DNA of 64,000 nucleotides from Cystobacter ferrugineus (lineage in GTDB: Bacteria; Myxococcota; Myxococcia; Myxococcales; Myxococcaceae): contig NZ_MPIN01000010.1 in NCBI RefSeq assembly GCF_001887355.1, positions 280,813 to 344,812 on the forward strand. The letters run 5' to 3'. Positions 26,976 to 35,454 of this stretch are shown here, one piece after another. The notes beneath the pieces were generated by a model. The model saw only the letters and a program-made list of their open reading frames with translations. It ran no database searches and had not been told where the DNA came from. The position numbers and the translations under genes are program-made. Every line of letters starts with the position of its first letter. Position 1 is the first letter of the stretch.

Positions 26976-27341
26976 ATGCACAAATACATCGTCTACGCAG
27001 CATACGGCTGGCTGACCTTCACCGGAGTGATGCACTTCGTCGTCGACGTCGTGTCCCAGCACCTGCGTGGCAAGCACGTCCCCAGCACCGAGACGACCCT
27101 CTACTACGGCCTCCACTCAGCGTTCGCGCTCGGACAGTTCGTGTTCGGTCTGCTCGGGCTATGGCTCGCATGGCGCGCATTGGACATGCTCGAGGAACTC
27201 CCCGTCGTGACGGTGTCGGTGGTCGCCGCCGTCGGGTGGCTCGCCATCGCGGTCTTCTTCATGGAATACTGGCAGCCCAAGTTCAACGCGGCCATCTTCG
27301 GCGTCCTGGTCGTGACTGCCGCGCTGACCGGGCGTCGATAG
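26976..27341 (+). CDS. Small four-helix membrane protein
   Basis: The 121-residue protein has four hydrophobic segments (start YIVYAAYGWLTFTGVMHFVV, then SAFALGQFVFGLLGLWLAW, VVTVSVVAAVGWLAIAVFF and IFGVLVVTAALTG). It resembles no family I can name with confidence. It starts 31 bp after the SDR stop and is probably in the same transcript. Confidence 0.7.
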   Translation: MHKYIVYAAYGWLTFTGVMHFVVDVVSQHLRGKHVPSTETTLYYGLHSAFALGQFVFGLLGLWLAWRALDMLEELPVVTVSVVAAVGWLAIAVFFMEYWQPKFNAAIFGVLVVTAALTGRR

Positions 27342-27652
27342 GAGCCCGCGAGAGACGCGTGGAGCGTCAGGGAGCCGCCAACCAGCGCTCGAGCGCGGGG
27401 CGCACTCGCGGTCAGCGACAGAGGGCGTGAGGTTCGCGACTCGCCGGAAGGTGGTGCTCTCGGTCTCCGCCCAGGCATCCAGGGCCTGGCCGGGCGCCCG
27501 CTCCATGACCAGGCCCAGACAGTCCCCAGATGAGGCGCGGCGCGGCGAAGGCGGCCTCCGCCGCCCGCCCAGCATGGGAGCCGCCAACCGTCGGACGCGG
27601 CATGCGCATCCTCTCGGGGACGTACCGCTCAACCCGAGAAGGAGTCATAGCA
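27342..27652. other. Intergenic region without an intact gene
   Basis: No convincing gene is present. A minus-strand frame around 27430-27560 reads LVMERAPGQALDAWAE, which faintly resembles the hinge region of a Ser/Thr kinase, so this may hold an old kinase fragment; I do not annotate it as such. The promoter of the next gene probably lies near the right end. Confidence 0.4.
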
Positions 27653-28627
27653 ATGGCATCGTCCATTCCCGACAAGATGAAGGCCGCGGCGCTCGACCAC
27701 TTCGGCGGCCCAGAGGTGCTGGGTATCAAGTCCATGTCCGTGCCTGCCTGTGGCGACGACGAAATCCTCATCCGCGTCGCGGTGGCGGGGATCGGAGTCT
27801 GGGACCACCTGGAGCGCGAAGGCGAAATGAAGGACATGGTCCCCGGCGGGCCCCACTTCCCGTACGTGCCCGGCACCGACGGAGCGGGGGAAGTCATCGC
27901 CGTGGGCAAGAACGTGAAGGACCGCAAGGTCGGCGACGCCGTCTACGGCATCGCGTTCCTGAGTCCCAAGGGAGGCTTCTACGCGGAGTACGTCGCGGTG
28001 AAGGCGGAGCATGCGGCGAAGGTGCCCAAGGGGCTGAAGGTGGAAGAGGCCGCGGCGCTCGGGGGGGATGGTGTCACGGCCATCCAGGGCCTGGAGGACC
28101 ATCTCCAGCTCGAGTCCGGGCAAAAGCTGCTGCTCTTCGGAGCCAGTGGAGGCCTGGGGCACCTCGCGCTGCAACTGGCCCGGAGGATGGGGGCGAAGGT
28201 GCTGGCGGTCGCCTCCGGCGAGGACGGCGTGGAGTTGGTCAGGAGGCTGGGCGCCGACGCGGTGGTGGACGGCAAACGGGGAGACGTGGAGAAGGCCTGC
28301 CGCGACTTCGCGCCGGAAGGCTTCGACGCCGCGCTGGTGCTGGCGAAGGGTGACGCCGCCGAGCCCCTGCTCCGCCACGTCCGCAAGGGAGGGCGCATCG
28401 CGTACCCGAACGGCGTGGAGCCCGCGCCGAAAGGGCCCGAAGGGGTTGAGACGAAGGCCTACGACGGCATCCCCAACCTCCAGTCCCTCGAACGCATCAA
28501 CGAGCTGGTCGAAGCCGGCCCCTTCCACATGGAGATTGGCCGCGTCTACGCGCTGGAGGAGGCGGCGAAGGCGCAGCAGGAGGTGCTCAAGCACCACCTG
28601 GGCAAGTTCGTGATGCGAATCAACTGA
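27653..28627 (+). CDS. Quinone oxidoreductase-like MDR dehydrogenase
   Basis: The 324-residue protein belongs to the medium-chain dehydrogenase superfamily. The GroES-like N-terminal domain (FPYVPGTDGAGEVIAVGKNV) is followed by a Rossmann domain with LLLFGASGGLGHLALQLAR and VLAVASGEDG. Catalytic-zinc and structural-zinc cysteines are absent, which fits the NADPH:quinone oxidoreductase branch. The start ATG 27653 has GAAGGAG upstream. The substrate is unknown. Confidence 0.9.
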   Translation: MASSIPDKMKAAALDHFGGPEVLGIKSMSVPACGDDEILIRVAVAGIGVWDHLEREGEMKDMVPGGPHFPYVPGTDGAGEVIAVGKNVKDRKVGDAVYGIAFLSPKGGFYAEYVAVKAEHAAKVPKGLKVEEAAALGGDGVTAIQGLEDHLQLESGQKLLLFGASGGLGHLALQLARRMGAKVLAVASGEDGVELVRRLGADAVVDGKRGDVEKACRDFAPEGFDAALVLAKGDAAEPLLRHVRKGGRIAYPNGVEPAPKGPEGVETKAYDGIPNLQSLERINELVEAGPFHMEIGRVYALEEAAKAQQEVLKHHLGKFVMRIN

Positions 28628-28633
28628 CGCTCC

Positions 28634-28667
28634 CCGGAAGGCGCTCTGTGTCCAGGGAGCCTTCCGG
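28634..28667 (+). terminator. Hairpin after the quinone oxidoreductase gene
   Basis: A 9-bp inverted repeat (CCGGAAGGC and GCCTTCCGG, 16-base loop) begins six bases after the stop. A C-rich rather than T-rich stretch follows, so intrinsic termination is possible but not sure. Confidence 0.5.
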
Positions 28668-28699
28668 CCCCCTCCCTCGGGCCACACTCATCGGTACCC

Positions 28700-29289
28700 C
28701 GGAGTGGATGGGCGATCAGCCGAGGAAGCGCCGCTCCCAGCGCCGCACGTCCTCGAGGGTGAAATCGAGCATGGTGGGAGCGCTCTTCCAGTCGGGCAAC
28801 ATCGGCTTCATGCGCCAGCAGCTGCGCTACCTCTACTCCACGCCCCACCAACAAGGACGCCGCCTTCGAGCTGGCGCTCACGCCCACCCTGGCCGTGCGC
28901 GGCGCCTACAAGTTCGGCAAGAGCCGGGTGGGGCCTCGCGCGGCTGCCCTTCAACCTGGGGCTGGAGAACGAGCGCTTCCGCAACGCCTTCTCCGCGACG
29001 CTCTTCTCCGAGCTGGCGCCCTCCGCGGACACCAACGTGCGGGTGGAGCTCAACGTCGGGCAGAACACCGGGGAACAAGGAGGCGTACTTCCCGCTGAAG
29101 AACCCGGCCCTCATCACCATGCCGCTGGCGTTCCTGGTGGGGTGGGTGGTGTCCCTGCTGACGCCCGAGCCCGACGCGGCCGCCCGCTTCCCCGAGGTCC
29201 GCCACCGCATGCACGTGGGGGCCGAGGCCGATGCACCTCCAGCGCCAACCGCCTCCGCCGCGGCGTCTCCGGGGGGCACGACGCACTGA
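28700..29289 (+). pseudogene. Mosaic of gene fragments including a cation/acetate symporter tail
   Basis: Three frames carry pieces of different proteins. About 28851-28925 reads KDAAFELALTPTLAVRGAYK, and 28945-29070, in another frame, reads LPFNLGLENERFRNAFSATL; together they look like a beta-barrel outer-membrane protein with a frameshift. From about 29070 the frame changes to KEAYFPLKNPALITMPLAFL followed by WVVSLLTPEPDAAARF, the C-terminus of an ActP-like sodium/solute symporter. None has a start or complete domain. On the minus strand, 28716-28772 also reads a short protein-like tail (MLDFTLEDVRRWERRFLG). Confidence 0.6.
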
Positions 29290-29356
29290 AGCACCCGTCG
29301 GCCGCACGCCGGGGCCACGCGGCGGGAGGCCGGATGTCAGGGTGGAGTAGTAGGCA

Positions 29357-29381
29357 CCTCTCCCCACCATCAAGGGAGAGG
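29357..29381 (+). promoter_or_regulatory. Hairpin that can cover the ribosome-binding site of the next gene
   Basis: An 8-bp perfect inverted repeat, CCTCTCCC and GGGAGAGG, with a 9-base loop ends six bases before the ATG at 29387. The right arm is the gene's purine-rich ribosome-binding site, so the stem would hide it. This could be a translational switch or simply chance. Confidence 0.45.
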
Positions 29382-29386
29382 CACTC

Positions 29387-29977
29387 ATGAAGCGGACGAT
29401 TCTGGTGTGTGTCACGGCCGTTGCACTCTCGGGCTCTGCCTGGGCTCAGGACAAGTCGCAGAAGCCCGCCGAGCCGGCGGCCGCCGCGGACATGACGAAG
29501 TTCGGCCCGGGGGCGCGCAAGCCGACCAACGAGAAGCAGACGAAGAAGGAGGTCGAGGAGTTCTTCAAGCTGCAGGAGGAGCTTGGGAAGAAGGGCGACT
29601 TCGAGGGGATGCTCGCGTCGATCGACTTCCCCGTCTACATGGCCACCGACGACCTGAAGGGCGTGCCCGAGGCCAAGGAGTATGGCCGCGAGGAGTACGT
29701 CGCGATGATGGCCCCCATGTACGAGAACATGCCCAAGGACGTGAAGCTGACGCACAAGTACACGATCAGTGTCCTCTCGGACTCGCTGGTGAGCGTGATC
29801 GACGACTTCACGATGACCTCGGGCAAGCAGAAGGTCACCGGCAAGAACACGTCCCTGCTCGTGAAGCGGGACGGGAAGTGGAAGTCGAAGACGATGATCG
29901 AGGCCGGCTACGGCGGAATGCCCGGCCCCGAGGGCGCCAGCGGCGGCGCGAAGACGCCGCCCGAAGGCAAGAAGTAG
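29387..29977 (+). CDS. Exported SnoaL/NTF2-like protein
   Basis: The 196-residue protein has a signal peptide (MKRTILVCVTAVALSGSAWA). Its domain pattern resembles NTF2/SnoaL-like folds: an N-terminal helix pair (EVEEFFKLQEELGKKGDFEG), then strands such as LTHKYTISVLSDSLVSVIDD and KNTSLLVKRDGKWKSKTMIE. Such folds are often small enzymes or binding proteins; no catalytic residues can be assigned. A bidirectional hairpin separates it from the converging AraC gene. Confidence 0.75.
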   Translation: MKRTILVCVTAVALSGSAWAQDKSQKPAEPAAAADMTKFGPGARKPTNEKQTKKEVEEFFKLQEELGKKGDFEGMLASIDFPVYMATDDLKGVPEAKEYGREEYVAMMAPMYENMPKDVKLTHKYTISVLSDSLVSVIDDFTMTSGKQKVTGKNTSLLVKRDGKWKSKTMIEAGYGGMPGPEGASGGAKTPPEGKK

Positions 29978-29995
29978 ACGGGCCTGTCACGGGTT

Positions 29996-30024
29996 CCCCG
30001 GCAAGGCCGTCTGACTTGCCGGGG
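29996..30024. terminator. Bidirectional hairpin between convergent genes
   Basis: A perfect 10-bp stem (CCCCGGCAAG and CTTGCCGGGG) with a 9-base loop lies between the SnoaL-like gene stop (29977) and the AraC gene stop (30041). Its position and symmetry fit a shared terminator; no T tract is present on either strand. Confidence 0.6.
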
Positions 30025-30040
30025 GCGACCCTGGTGATGC

Positions 30041-30946
30041 TCAAGCGGCATCTCGCAGCCGGGCGTAATGACTCGGAGGCTGGCCGATGTGTCGGCTGAA
30101 CGCCGTGCTGAAGGCCCTGGCGGACGAATACCCGACGCGCTCCGCGACCTCCGAGACGCTGTGTTTGTCCTGCCGCAGGAGGTCGCGCGCGACGGCCATG
30201 CGCCACGCCAGCAGGTACTCCATGGGCGCCTTCCCGACCGTCTTCGTGAAGCGGTCGAAGAACGCCGAGCGGGAGAGCGCCGACACCTTCGCAAGCTGCG
30301 CCACGGTCCACTGGCGGGACACGTGTCTGTGCATCTCGCGGATCGCGGGCGCGAGCCGCGGGTCGGCCAGACCGCGCAGCAGACCGGGCGGCGCGTCATG
30401 GCCCGGAGCAGCGCGCAGCGCTTCGATCAGCAGCACTTCCACCAATCGCTTGAGCACCAGCTCGCGTCCGGCGCGGCGCTCCAGCGCTTCGTCGCCTACC
30501 AGTTGGACGATCCGAGCCAGCCGCGCAATGCCACGGATGTGCACGAGCCTCGGCAGGAGTGACACCAGCAACGTCGCGTCGGCGGAGTCGAACACGAAGT
30601 AGCCACCGAGCAGCCGCACATCGGGCCGCCCGCCACGCTCGCCGTAGCGCACCTCGCCCTGCGGAGAATCGCCCATCCGCGGGGTGAGCTGCTGCGGCTT
30701 CACCGGCAGAAACCCGGACTGTACGAACCCGGGTGTCGTCGGCAGCAGCACGAAGTCCCCCTGCTCGAGCGTGATGGCGCGCTCGTTGTCGACCTCGAGT
30801 CGGCACCGGCCCTCCAACACCGCGCAGAAGCTGGGCTGGCCGAAGGCGGAGTACCGCACGCCCCATGCGCCAGCGCCGCTGATGCGCTTCGAGTACACGG
30901 TGCTGGGTTGCAGCAGCGCGATGACTTCGGACAGCGGGTCGCTCAT
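30041..30946 (-). CDS. AraC-family transcriptional regulator
   Basis: The 301-residue protein has an N-terminal cupin-type AraC_binding domain (CAVLEGRCRLEVDNERAITL, then GDFVLLPTTPGF). The C-terminal double helix-turn-helix carries WTVAQLAKVSALSRSAFFDR and SVSEVAERVGYSSARAFSTA, ending GQPPSHYARLR. It belongs to the group often found beside oxidoreductase or hydrolase genes. It is divergent from the hydrolase-monooxygenase-SDR genes and probably regulates them. The ATG at 30946 starts the cupin domain; the frame extends upstream. Confidence 0.93.
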   Translation of the reverse strand: MSDPLSEVIALLQPSTVYSKRISGAGAWGVRYSAFGQPSFCAVLEGRCRLEVDNERAITLEQGDFVLLPTTPGFVQSGFLPVKPQQLTPRMGDSPQGEVRYGERGGRPDVRLLGGYFVFDSADATLLVSLLPRLVHIRGIARLARIVQLVGDEALERRAGRELVLKRLVEVLLIEALRAAPGHDAPPGLLRGLADPRLAPAIREMHRHVSRQWTVAQLAKVSALSRSAFFDRFTKTVGKAPMEYLLAWRMAVARDLLRQDKHSVSEVAERVGYSSARAFSTAFSRHIGQPPSHYARLRDAA

Positions 30947-30959
30947 TCTGGACTCCTGC

Positions 30960-30969
30960 GAACATGTTC
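30960..30969. promoter_or_regulatory. Palindrome in the AraC/hydrolase divergent region
   Basis: The 10-bp perfect palindrome GAACATGTTC lies 13 bases upstream of the AraC start and about 90 bases upstream of the hydrolase start. It is a candidate regulator-binding site; nothing else supports it. Confidence 0.35.
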
Positions 30970-31056
30970 CGGACTGCGCATCATAGCGCGTCCTGGCCGT
31001 GAAGCTTACCGTTCTCCTTGTCAGCCGCGGTTGCGCGGCGCACGAGGAGGAAAGCC

Positions 31057-32082
31057 TTGTCACGAATCAGCAGCGATTCGCGCATCGACCCCTGCATCAA
31101 AGCCGCGTTCGGGACAATGCCCGACGCGCCCAACCCCGGCGACGTGGTCAGCCGGGAGGTGCTGCTGGCGGAGCAGCGGACCGAGGCCGCGCGCGAGGCC
31201 TACGCCGCGCAGAGCGCGATGTTCGCGATGATGGACACCGAAGCCGTGGCTCCCTCGCGGGGGTTGCGCATCACCACCGAGCGGTTCGTGTCCGCGCCCG
31301 ACGGCAACACCCTCCAGGTGCTCTTCATTCGCCCCGACACGAGCGAGCGCGTGCCGTGCGTCTGCTACCTCCATGGCGGAGCGATGCAGTTCTGGTCGTG
31401 CTTCGATGGCCTCTACAAGGCATGGGGCCGCCTCATCGCCGCGCAGGGCGTCGCGGTGGCGATGATCGACTTCCGCAATGCGCTCATCGCCTCGAGCGCG
31501 CCCGAGGTCGCGCCTTTCCCCGCCGGGCTGAATGACTGCGTCTCGGGCGTCAAGTGGGTGCACGCGCAGGCGGCGCGGCTCGGGGTCGACCCATCGAGAA
31601 TCGTGGTGGCTGGCGAGAGCGGCGGTGGCAACCTCACCCTGGCCACCGGGCTCAGGCTGCTCCGCGACGGAGACGACGGCGTCATCAAGGGGCTCTACGC
31701 GTTCTCGCCGTACCTCGCGGGTCGCTGGCCGTCGTCGCCGTCATCGACCGAGAACAACGGCATTCTGCTCCAGCTCCACAACAACCGCGGCGCGATGGCG
31801 TACGGCATCGATGCGCTGGAGAGGCGCGACCCGCTCGCGTGGCCCGGCTTCGCCACCGACGCGGACGTGAAGGGCCTGCCACCCACCGTCATTCACGTCA
31901 ACGAGTGCGACCCGCTGCGCGACGAGGGCGTCGACTTCTACCGGCTGCTCGTGAGGAACGGGGTGCGCGCCCGATGCCGGCAGATCATGGGCATGGTGCA
32001 CGCCGCCGAGATCTTCCCCGCGGTGTGCCCCGACGTGAGCCGTGACGCGGCTCGCGATCTCGCCGCGTTCGCCACGCTCTGA
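31057..32082 (+). CDS. Alpha/beta hydrolase (HSL-type esterase)
   Basis: The 341-residue protein has the hormone-sensitive-lipase-family oxyanion motif YLHGGAMQFW, the nucleophile elbow VVAGESGGGNL with the catalytic Ser, the acid in HVNECDPLRDEG, and the His in GMVHAAEIFP. I chose TTG 31057 because a perfect AGGAGG lies six bases upstream; a TTG at 31018 has no such site. It is the first gene of the presumed AraC-regulated cluster and acts on a small ester of unknown identity. Confidence 0.88.
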   Translation: MSRISSDSRIDPCIKAAFGTMPDAPNPGDVVSREVLLAEQRTEAAREAYAAQSAMFAMMDTEAVAPSRGLRITTERFVSAPDGNTLQVLFIRPDTSERVPCVCYLHGGAMQFWSCFDGLYKAWGRLIAAQGVAVAMIDFRNALIASSAPEVAPFPAGLNDCVSGVKWVHAQAARLGVDPSRIVVAGESGGGNLTLATGLRLLRDGDDGVIKGLYAFSPYLAGRWPSSPSSTENNGILLQLHNNRGAMAYGIDALERRDPLAWPGFATDADVKGLPPTVIHVNECDPLRDEGVDFYRLLVRNGVRARCRQIMGMVHAAEIFPAVCPDVSRDAARDLAAFATL

Positions 32083-32116
32083 AAACCAGGCAGTGCAACC
32101 TTCAAGGAGAAGCCTC

Positions 32117-32434
32117 ATGAAAGCGACGTACGGATTTCACGCGACGATGACCGCCCGCGAGGGGAAGGGCGATGAGCTGGTCGAGACCCTGCTGAGCGCG
32201 GTCGGAGGCGACGGGCCCGCGGCGAACCCGAATTGTGTGTTCTTCCTCGTGGCGCGCTCGGCGGCCGACCGCGACGTCGTGCACGTCACCGAGGGTTGGA
32301 CCTCGAAGGAAGCGCACGCCGCGAACTTCGGCACCGAGACGTCGAAGTTGTTCACCGCGAAGCTGGCGGTGCTCATCGGCGGCGAGGCGAAGTACTCCGA
32401 CGACGTGCCCGTGGGCGGCAGATTCAACCTCTGA
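32117..32434 (+). CDS. Antibiotic biosynthesis monooxygenase (ABM) domain protein
   Basis: The 105-residue protein is a single ABM-type ferredoxin-like domain (FHATMTAREGKGDELVETLL, then VHVTEGWTSKEAHAANFG). Family members are cofactor-independent quinol monooxygenases or small binding proteins. GGAG precedes the ATG. It lies 35 bp downstream of the hydrolase and is probably co-transcribed. Confidence 0.85.
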   Translation: MKATYGFHATMTAREGKGDELVETLLSAVGGDGPAANPNCVFFLVARSAADRDVVHVTEGWTSKEAHAANFGTETSKLFTAKLAVLIGGEAKYSDDVPVGGRFNL

Positions 32435-32499
32435 AGGGCGGGCCATGCAGCGCTGGACGTCGCCGACGAGCCTCGGCACCGGGCTCTCCGGCCCGTCGA

Positions 32500-32998
32500 T
32501 GCGGCTCGCCACGCCAACAACGCCGGCATTGGCGGAGGGATGGCCTTCAGCGAGGTCACCGAGGCGTACTTCGATCAGATGATGCTGACGAACTTCAAGG
32601 GGCCGTTCTTTCTCACGCAGAAGCTCGCACCGCTGCTCCGGGAAGGAGGACAGATCGTCAACGTGTCGTCGCGCTCGACCGCGCTGACGTCGGCGGGCTT
32701 CTCGGTCTATGGCGCGACCAAGGCGGCGCTGACGACGGTGACGCGCTATTGGGCGAAGGAGCTCGCGCCACGCCAGATTCGAGTCAACAGCGTCTCGCCC
32801 GGGCCGCTCCTCACCAACCTCGCCGACTCGGCCTTCGCCAGACACCCTGAGTACATCGAGCCACTCGCGGCGAACACGCTGCTCGGTCGCATCGCGCAGC
32901 CTGACGACATCGGTGAGGTCATCGCCATGTTGCTCTCCAATGCCTGCCGCTACGTCACGGCGACCGACATCGATGTGTCGGGAGGCTTCATGGTGTGA
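32500..32998 (+). pseudogene. 5'-truncated short-chain dehydrogenase
   Basis: The readable part runs from HANNAGIGGGM (the NNAG motif) through VNVSSRSTALTSAGFSVYGATKAAL (catalytic Ser and YxxxK) to the typical C-terminus TDIDVSGGFMV. The N-terminal cofactor-binding loop TGxxxGIG and about 80 residues are missing, and no homologous sequence precedes the fragment. An ATG at 32540 could start a 152-residue product, but it would lack most of the Rossmann fold. It is almost certainly inactive. Confidence 0.8.
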
Positions 32999-33028
32999 CC
33001 TTCCGCCGGAAACGCGAAGGGAATCCAC

Positions 33029-33456
33029 TCATGGTCCGGGAACCGGCCCGGCCGGGAGACACACAGCGCCAGCGCATCCAGCGACGACCTCGAGCAGCAG
33101 CCGCTGCTTCTCCTGCGCGAAGTGCTGCGGCTCCATGACACGCTCCCCCATGTCCACCGGGTCGGGACGACCCCCCGCATGCCTACCCCAAAGGGGGATT
33201 GCAAAGCTCGGCCGGCCTGGCGTGTCCTCGCGCGAGGCCTCAGTCGCCCACGTCGTACACCTCGGCGGTGAGAACATGTCTCCGGTGGCCGTCCAGGTGC
33301 CCGAGGCCGGGCTGTAGACCTCGGCACGTGCGCTCGTGGAGCCGTCCACGTCACCGCCCGTCACGAGCACCTTGTCGTTGGCCAGGAGCACGGCCGTGTG
33401 GAAGCCGCGAGCCAGGGTCATGTCGCCCGTGGCGGCCCAGGTGCCCGAGGCCGGGT
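33029..33456 (-). pseudogene. Kelch-repeat protein fragment
   Basis: The minus strand reads kelch-type repeats: GDMTLARGFHTAVLLANDKVLVTGG followed by AEVYSPASGTWTATGDM and the beginning of another. Such repeats form beta-propellers in large secreted myxobacterial proteins. After about 33280 the frame passes into unrelated sequence, and there is no start or signal peptide. It is a small remnant. Confidence 0.6.
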
Positions 33457-33470
33457 CATTCGGATCTGGA

Positions 33471-33702
33471 CCGGATTGCCTCGAAGCCTATCCTTTTCAA
33501 GATCATGGTCCGCCATATGGAGGAGAGGACGTGGGAGCTCATCGGGCGGAGAGAGCTGGAGGAGAAGTTTTCTCAACCGATTGTCCATTTCATGCAGGAC
33601 ATTGGAAACTTCCGTGACTGCACAATCTTCGACACTGTTGGTAATGAGAGAAACGCGGAGCCACAGAATAGGCACGCTCATTAGGAGCGGACGCGGCTCA
33701 AA
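33471..33702. other. Lower-GC stretch of uncertain coding
   Basis: The plus strand reads a protein-like run (KPILFKIMVRHMEERTWELI, then FSQPIVHFMQDIGNF) without a suitable start or known domain. The opposite strand is also open. It is visibly richer in A/T than the flanks and lies just outside the left repeat of the island, so it may be foreign debris. Confidence 0.3.
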
Positions 33703-33721
33703 GCGGCGGGAATCGAACCCG
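33703..33721. repeat. Left attachment-like repeat (tRNA T-arm sequence)
   Basis: The 19 bases GCGGCGGGAATCGAACCCG read, on the minus strand, as a tRNA T-arm (GGTTCGATTCC core). The same 19 bases recur at 49622-49640 beside the integrase gene. GGACGCGG also precedes both copies, with seven extra bases at the left one. An inverted pair GGCGATAG ... CTATCGCC (33729-33774) follows, possibly integrase-related. Confidence 0.6.
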
Positions 33722-33847
33722 TGAGCAAGGCGATAGAAAACCCTAAGCAGGACGCGCTGTTACCCGCTATCGCCTTGATTCTCCTGGGGTTCGTCATCCC
33801 GCCCCGTCCCACCCCGTTCCCCCGTGTGCAACCTCTAACCACGCTGG

Positions 33848-33870
33848 AGGGGCACACTGGGGGCACATGC
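33848..33870 (+). repeat. Integrase-downstream scar, copy 1
   Basis: AGGGGCACACTG followed by GGGGCACAT matches the sequence just after the integrase stop at 49536-49558 and after the integrase remnant at 38371-38391. No integrase coding sequence remains upstream here. It looks like the end of an older inserted element. Confidence 0.55.
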
Positions 33871-33935
33871 AGCCCAATCAGGTCAACCCGCTCACGAGCG
33901 CGAGCGGCCAGGGCTCCTCGGTCTCCCAGGGTTCA

Positions 33936-34449
<514 letters not shown>

Positions 34450-34460
<11 letters not shown>

Positions 34461-34716
34461 TACGTATACGCTTCACTTTCGGCGGCTCAGCGGCAACCTG
34501 TGCACGCTCCTCCGCGGCCCGCCGCTGGTTCGGCTCCAGCAGCCGCGCGAGCACCTCGTCGCGGATGTCCTCGCTCCAAGTGTACCGCTCGCTCTCGTCG
34601 AGCTGCACCCGGAAGTCGTACACCGCTTGGATGTCAGTGCACCCGTAGACATTGAGGACGGCGCGATCCATTCGCCCGAGGAGCGGTGTTCTGACGACCG
34701 AGGTCAGCTCCCACAT
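34450..34716 (-). pseudogene. C-terminal tail of a DNA methyltransferase
   Basis: The 88-residue frame reads LDRAV-like MDRAVLNVYGCTDIQAVYDF, then DESERYTWSEDIRDEVLARL, and a basic end. This matches my memory of the C-terminus of large N6-adenine DNA methylases of the restriction/BREX-PglX type. All methylase motifs are missing. It ends 4 bp from the TPR half of the kinase. Confidence 0.5.
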
Positions 34717-34719
34717 TCG

Positions 34720-35421
34720 TCATTTCCGCTTCTTCTGATTCTCCAGTGATCGCAGGAGCTCAGCAGCTCTCTCGAACTCAGGATAATTCCTAACAATATC
34801 CTTCGCAGTACTCAAAGCCTTCGAGTAGCGATTCAGCTTCGACGCCGCCCATGCAAGCTCGAACTGGGCTTGCGGCATCTTTGGGTCGATTGATCGAACT
34901 GCCTCGGCGGCATCGAAAGCTTCCTCATATCGCTCCAACGAGTTAAGCAGTGCCGCCTTGTTGCTCAGCGCTGTTAGATTTCGTGGATCGACTTCGAGGC
35001 ATTTATCACACTGCTGAAGGCCTTCTTCGTACTTCTCCCTCACCGCGTACCGGAGCACATGCGCTGCGTAGTTCGCACGGGCCTGAGGGTGGGGATTCCC
35101 GTTAAGAAGCGTTGTGTAGGCCGCGTTAGCAAGCTCCACCAGCCCTGCTTGAGATGCCGACGTTGCTATGTTCATTAGCGCAGGTGATTCAGGACGGAGC
35201 GCCTTCGCGAACTCCGCGATCGCTTCTGGATGCCGCCCGAGTGCGAGGAGTGCAGTGCCTCTATCGTTCGCGTTCCACTGAGTGACAAATTCCGTGTCTC
35301 TCGCGGCCGGGTACTTCGGTACAGGAAAAACGGTTGCAAGATCGGAAAACCGGGGACGATGACTCGGATCGGGATCAACTGCTCGCCGTAGCAGGCGGGC
35401 CTCTTCCTCCGAAAGAGCCAC
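34720..35421 (-). CDS. TPR half of a Ser/Thr kinase separated by an in-frame TGA
   Basis: The 233-residue frame begins with kinase subdomain XI (LSEEEARLLRRAVDPDPSHR) and continues with TPR repeats (GRHPEAIAEFAKALRPESPA, YEEGLQQCDKCLEVDPRN, YEEAFDAAEAVRSIDPK, YSKALSTAKDIVRNYPEFE). It is in the same frame as the upstream kinase gene; only one TGA (35455-35457) and 11 codons separate them. A GTG at 35421 could restart translation but would begin inside the kinase C-lobe. It is best read as the downstream half of one broken gene. Confidence 0.7.
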   Translation of the reverse strand: MALSEEEARLLRRAVDPDPSHRPRFSDLATVFPVPKYPAARDTEFVTQWNANDRGTALLALGRHPEAIAEFAKALRPESPALMNIATSASQAGLVELANAAYTTLLNGNPHPQARANYAAHVLRYAVREKYEEGLQQCDKCLEVDPRNLTALSNKAALLNSLERYEEAFDAAEAVRSIDPKMPQAQFELAWAASKLNRYSKALSTAKDIVRNYPEFERAAELLRSLENQKKRK

Positions 35422-35454
35422 AAAGCAAGCATCCGATACACCACCTTCGTGACG

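Noticed and set aside
27430..27560. Minus-strand kinase fragment (LVMERAPGQALDAWAE)
   Set aside because: Only one short stretch resembles a kinase hinge; no catalytic loop or DFG follows, so it is too weak to annotate.
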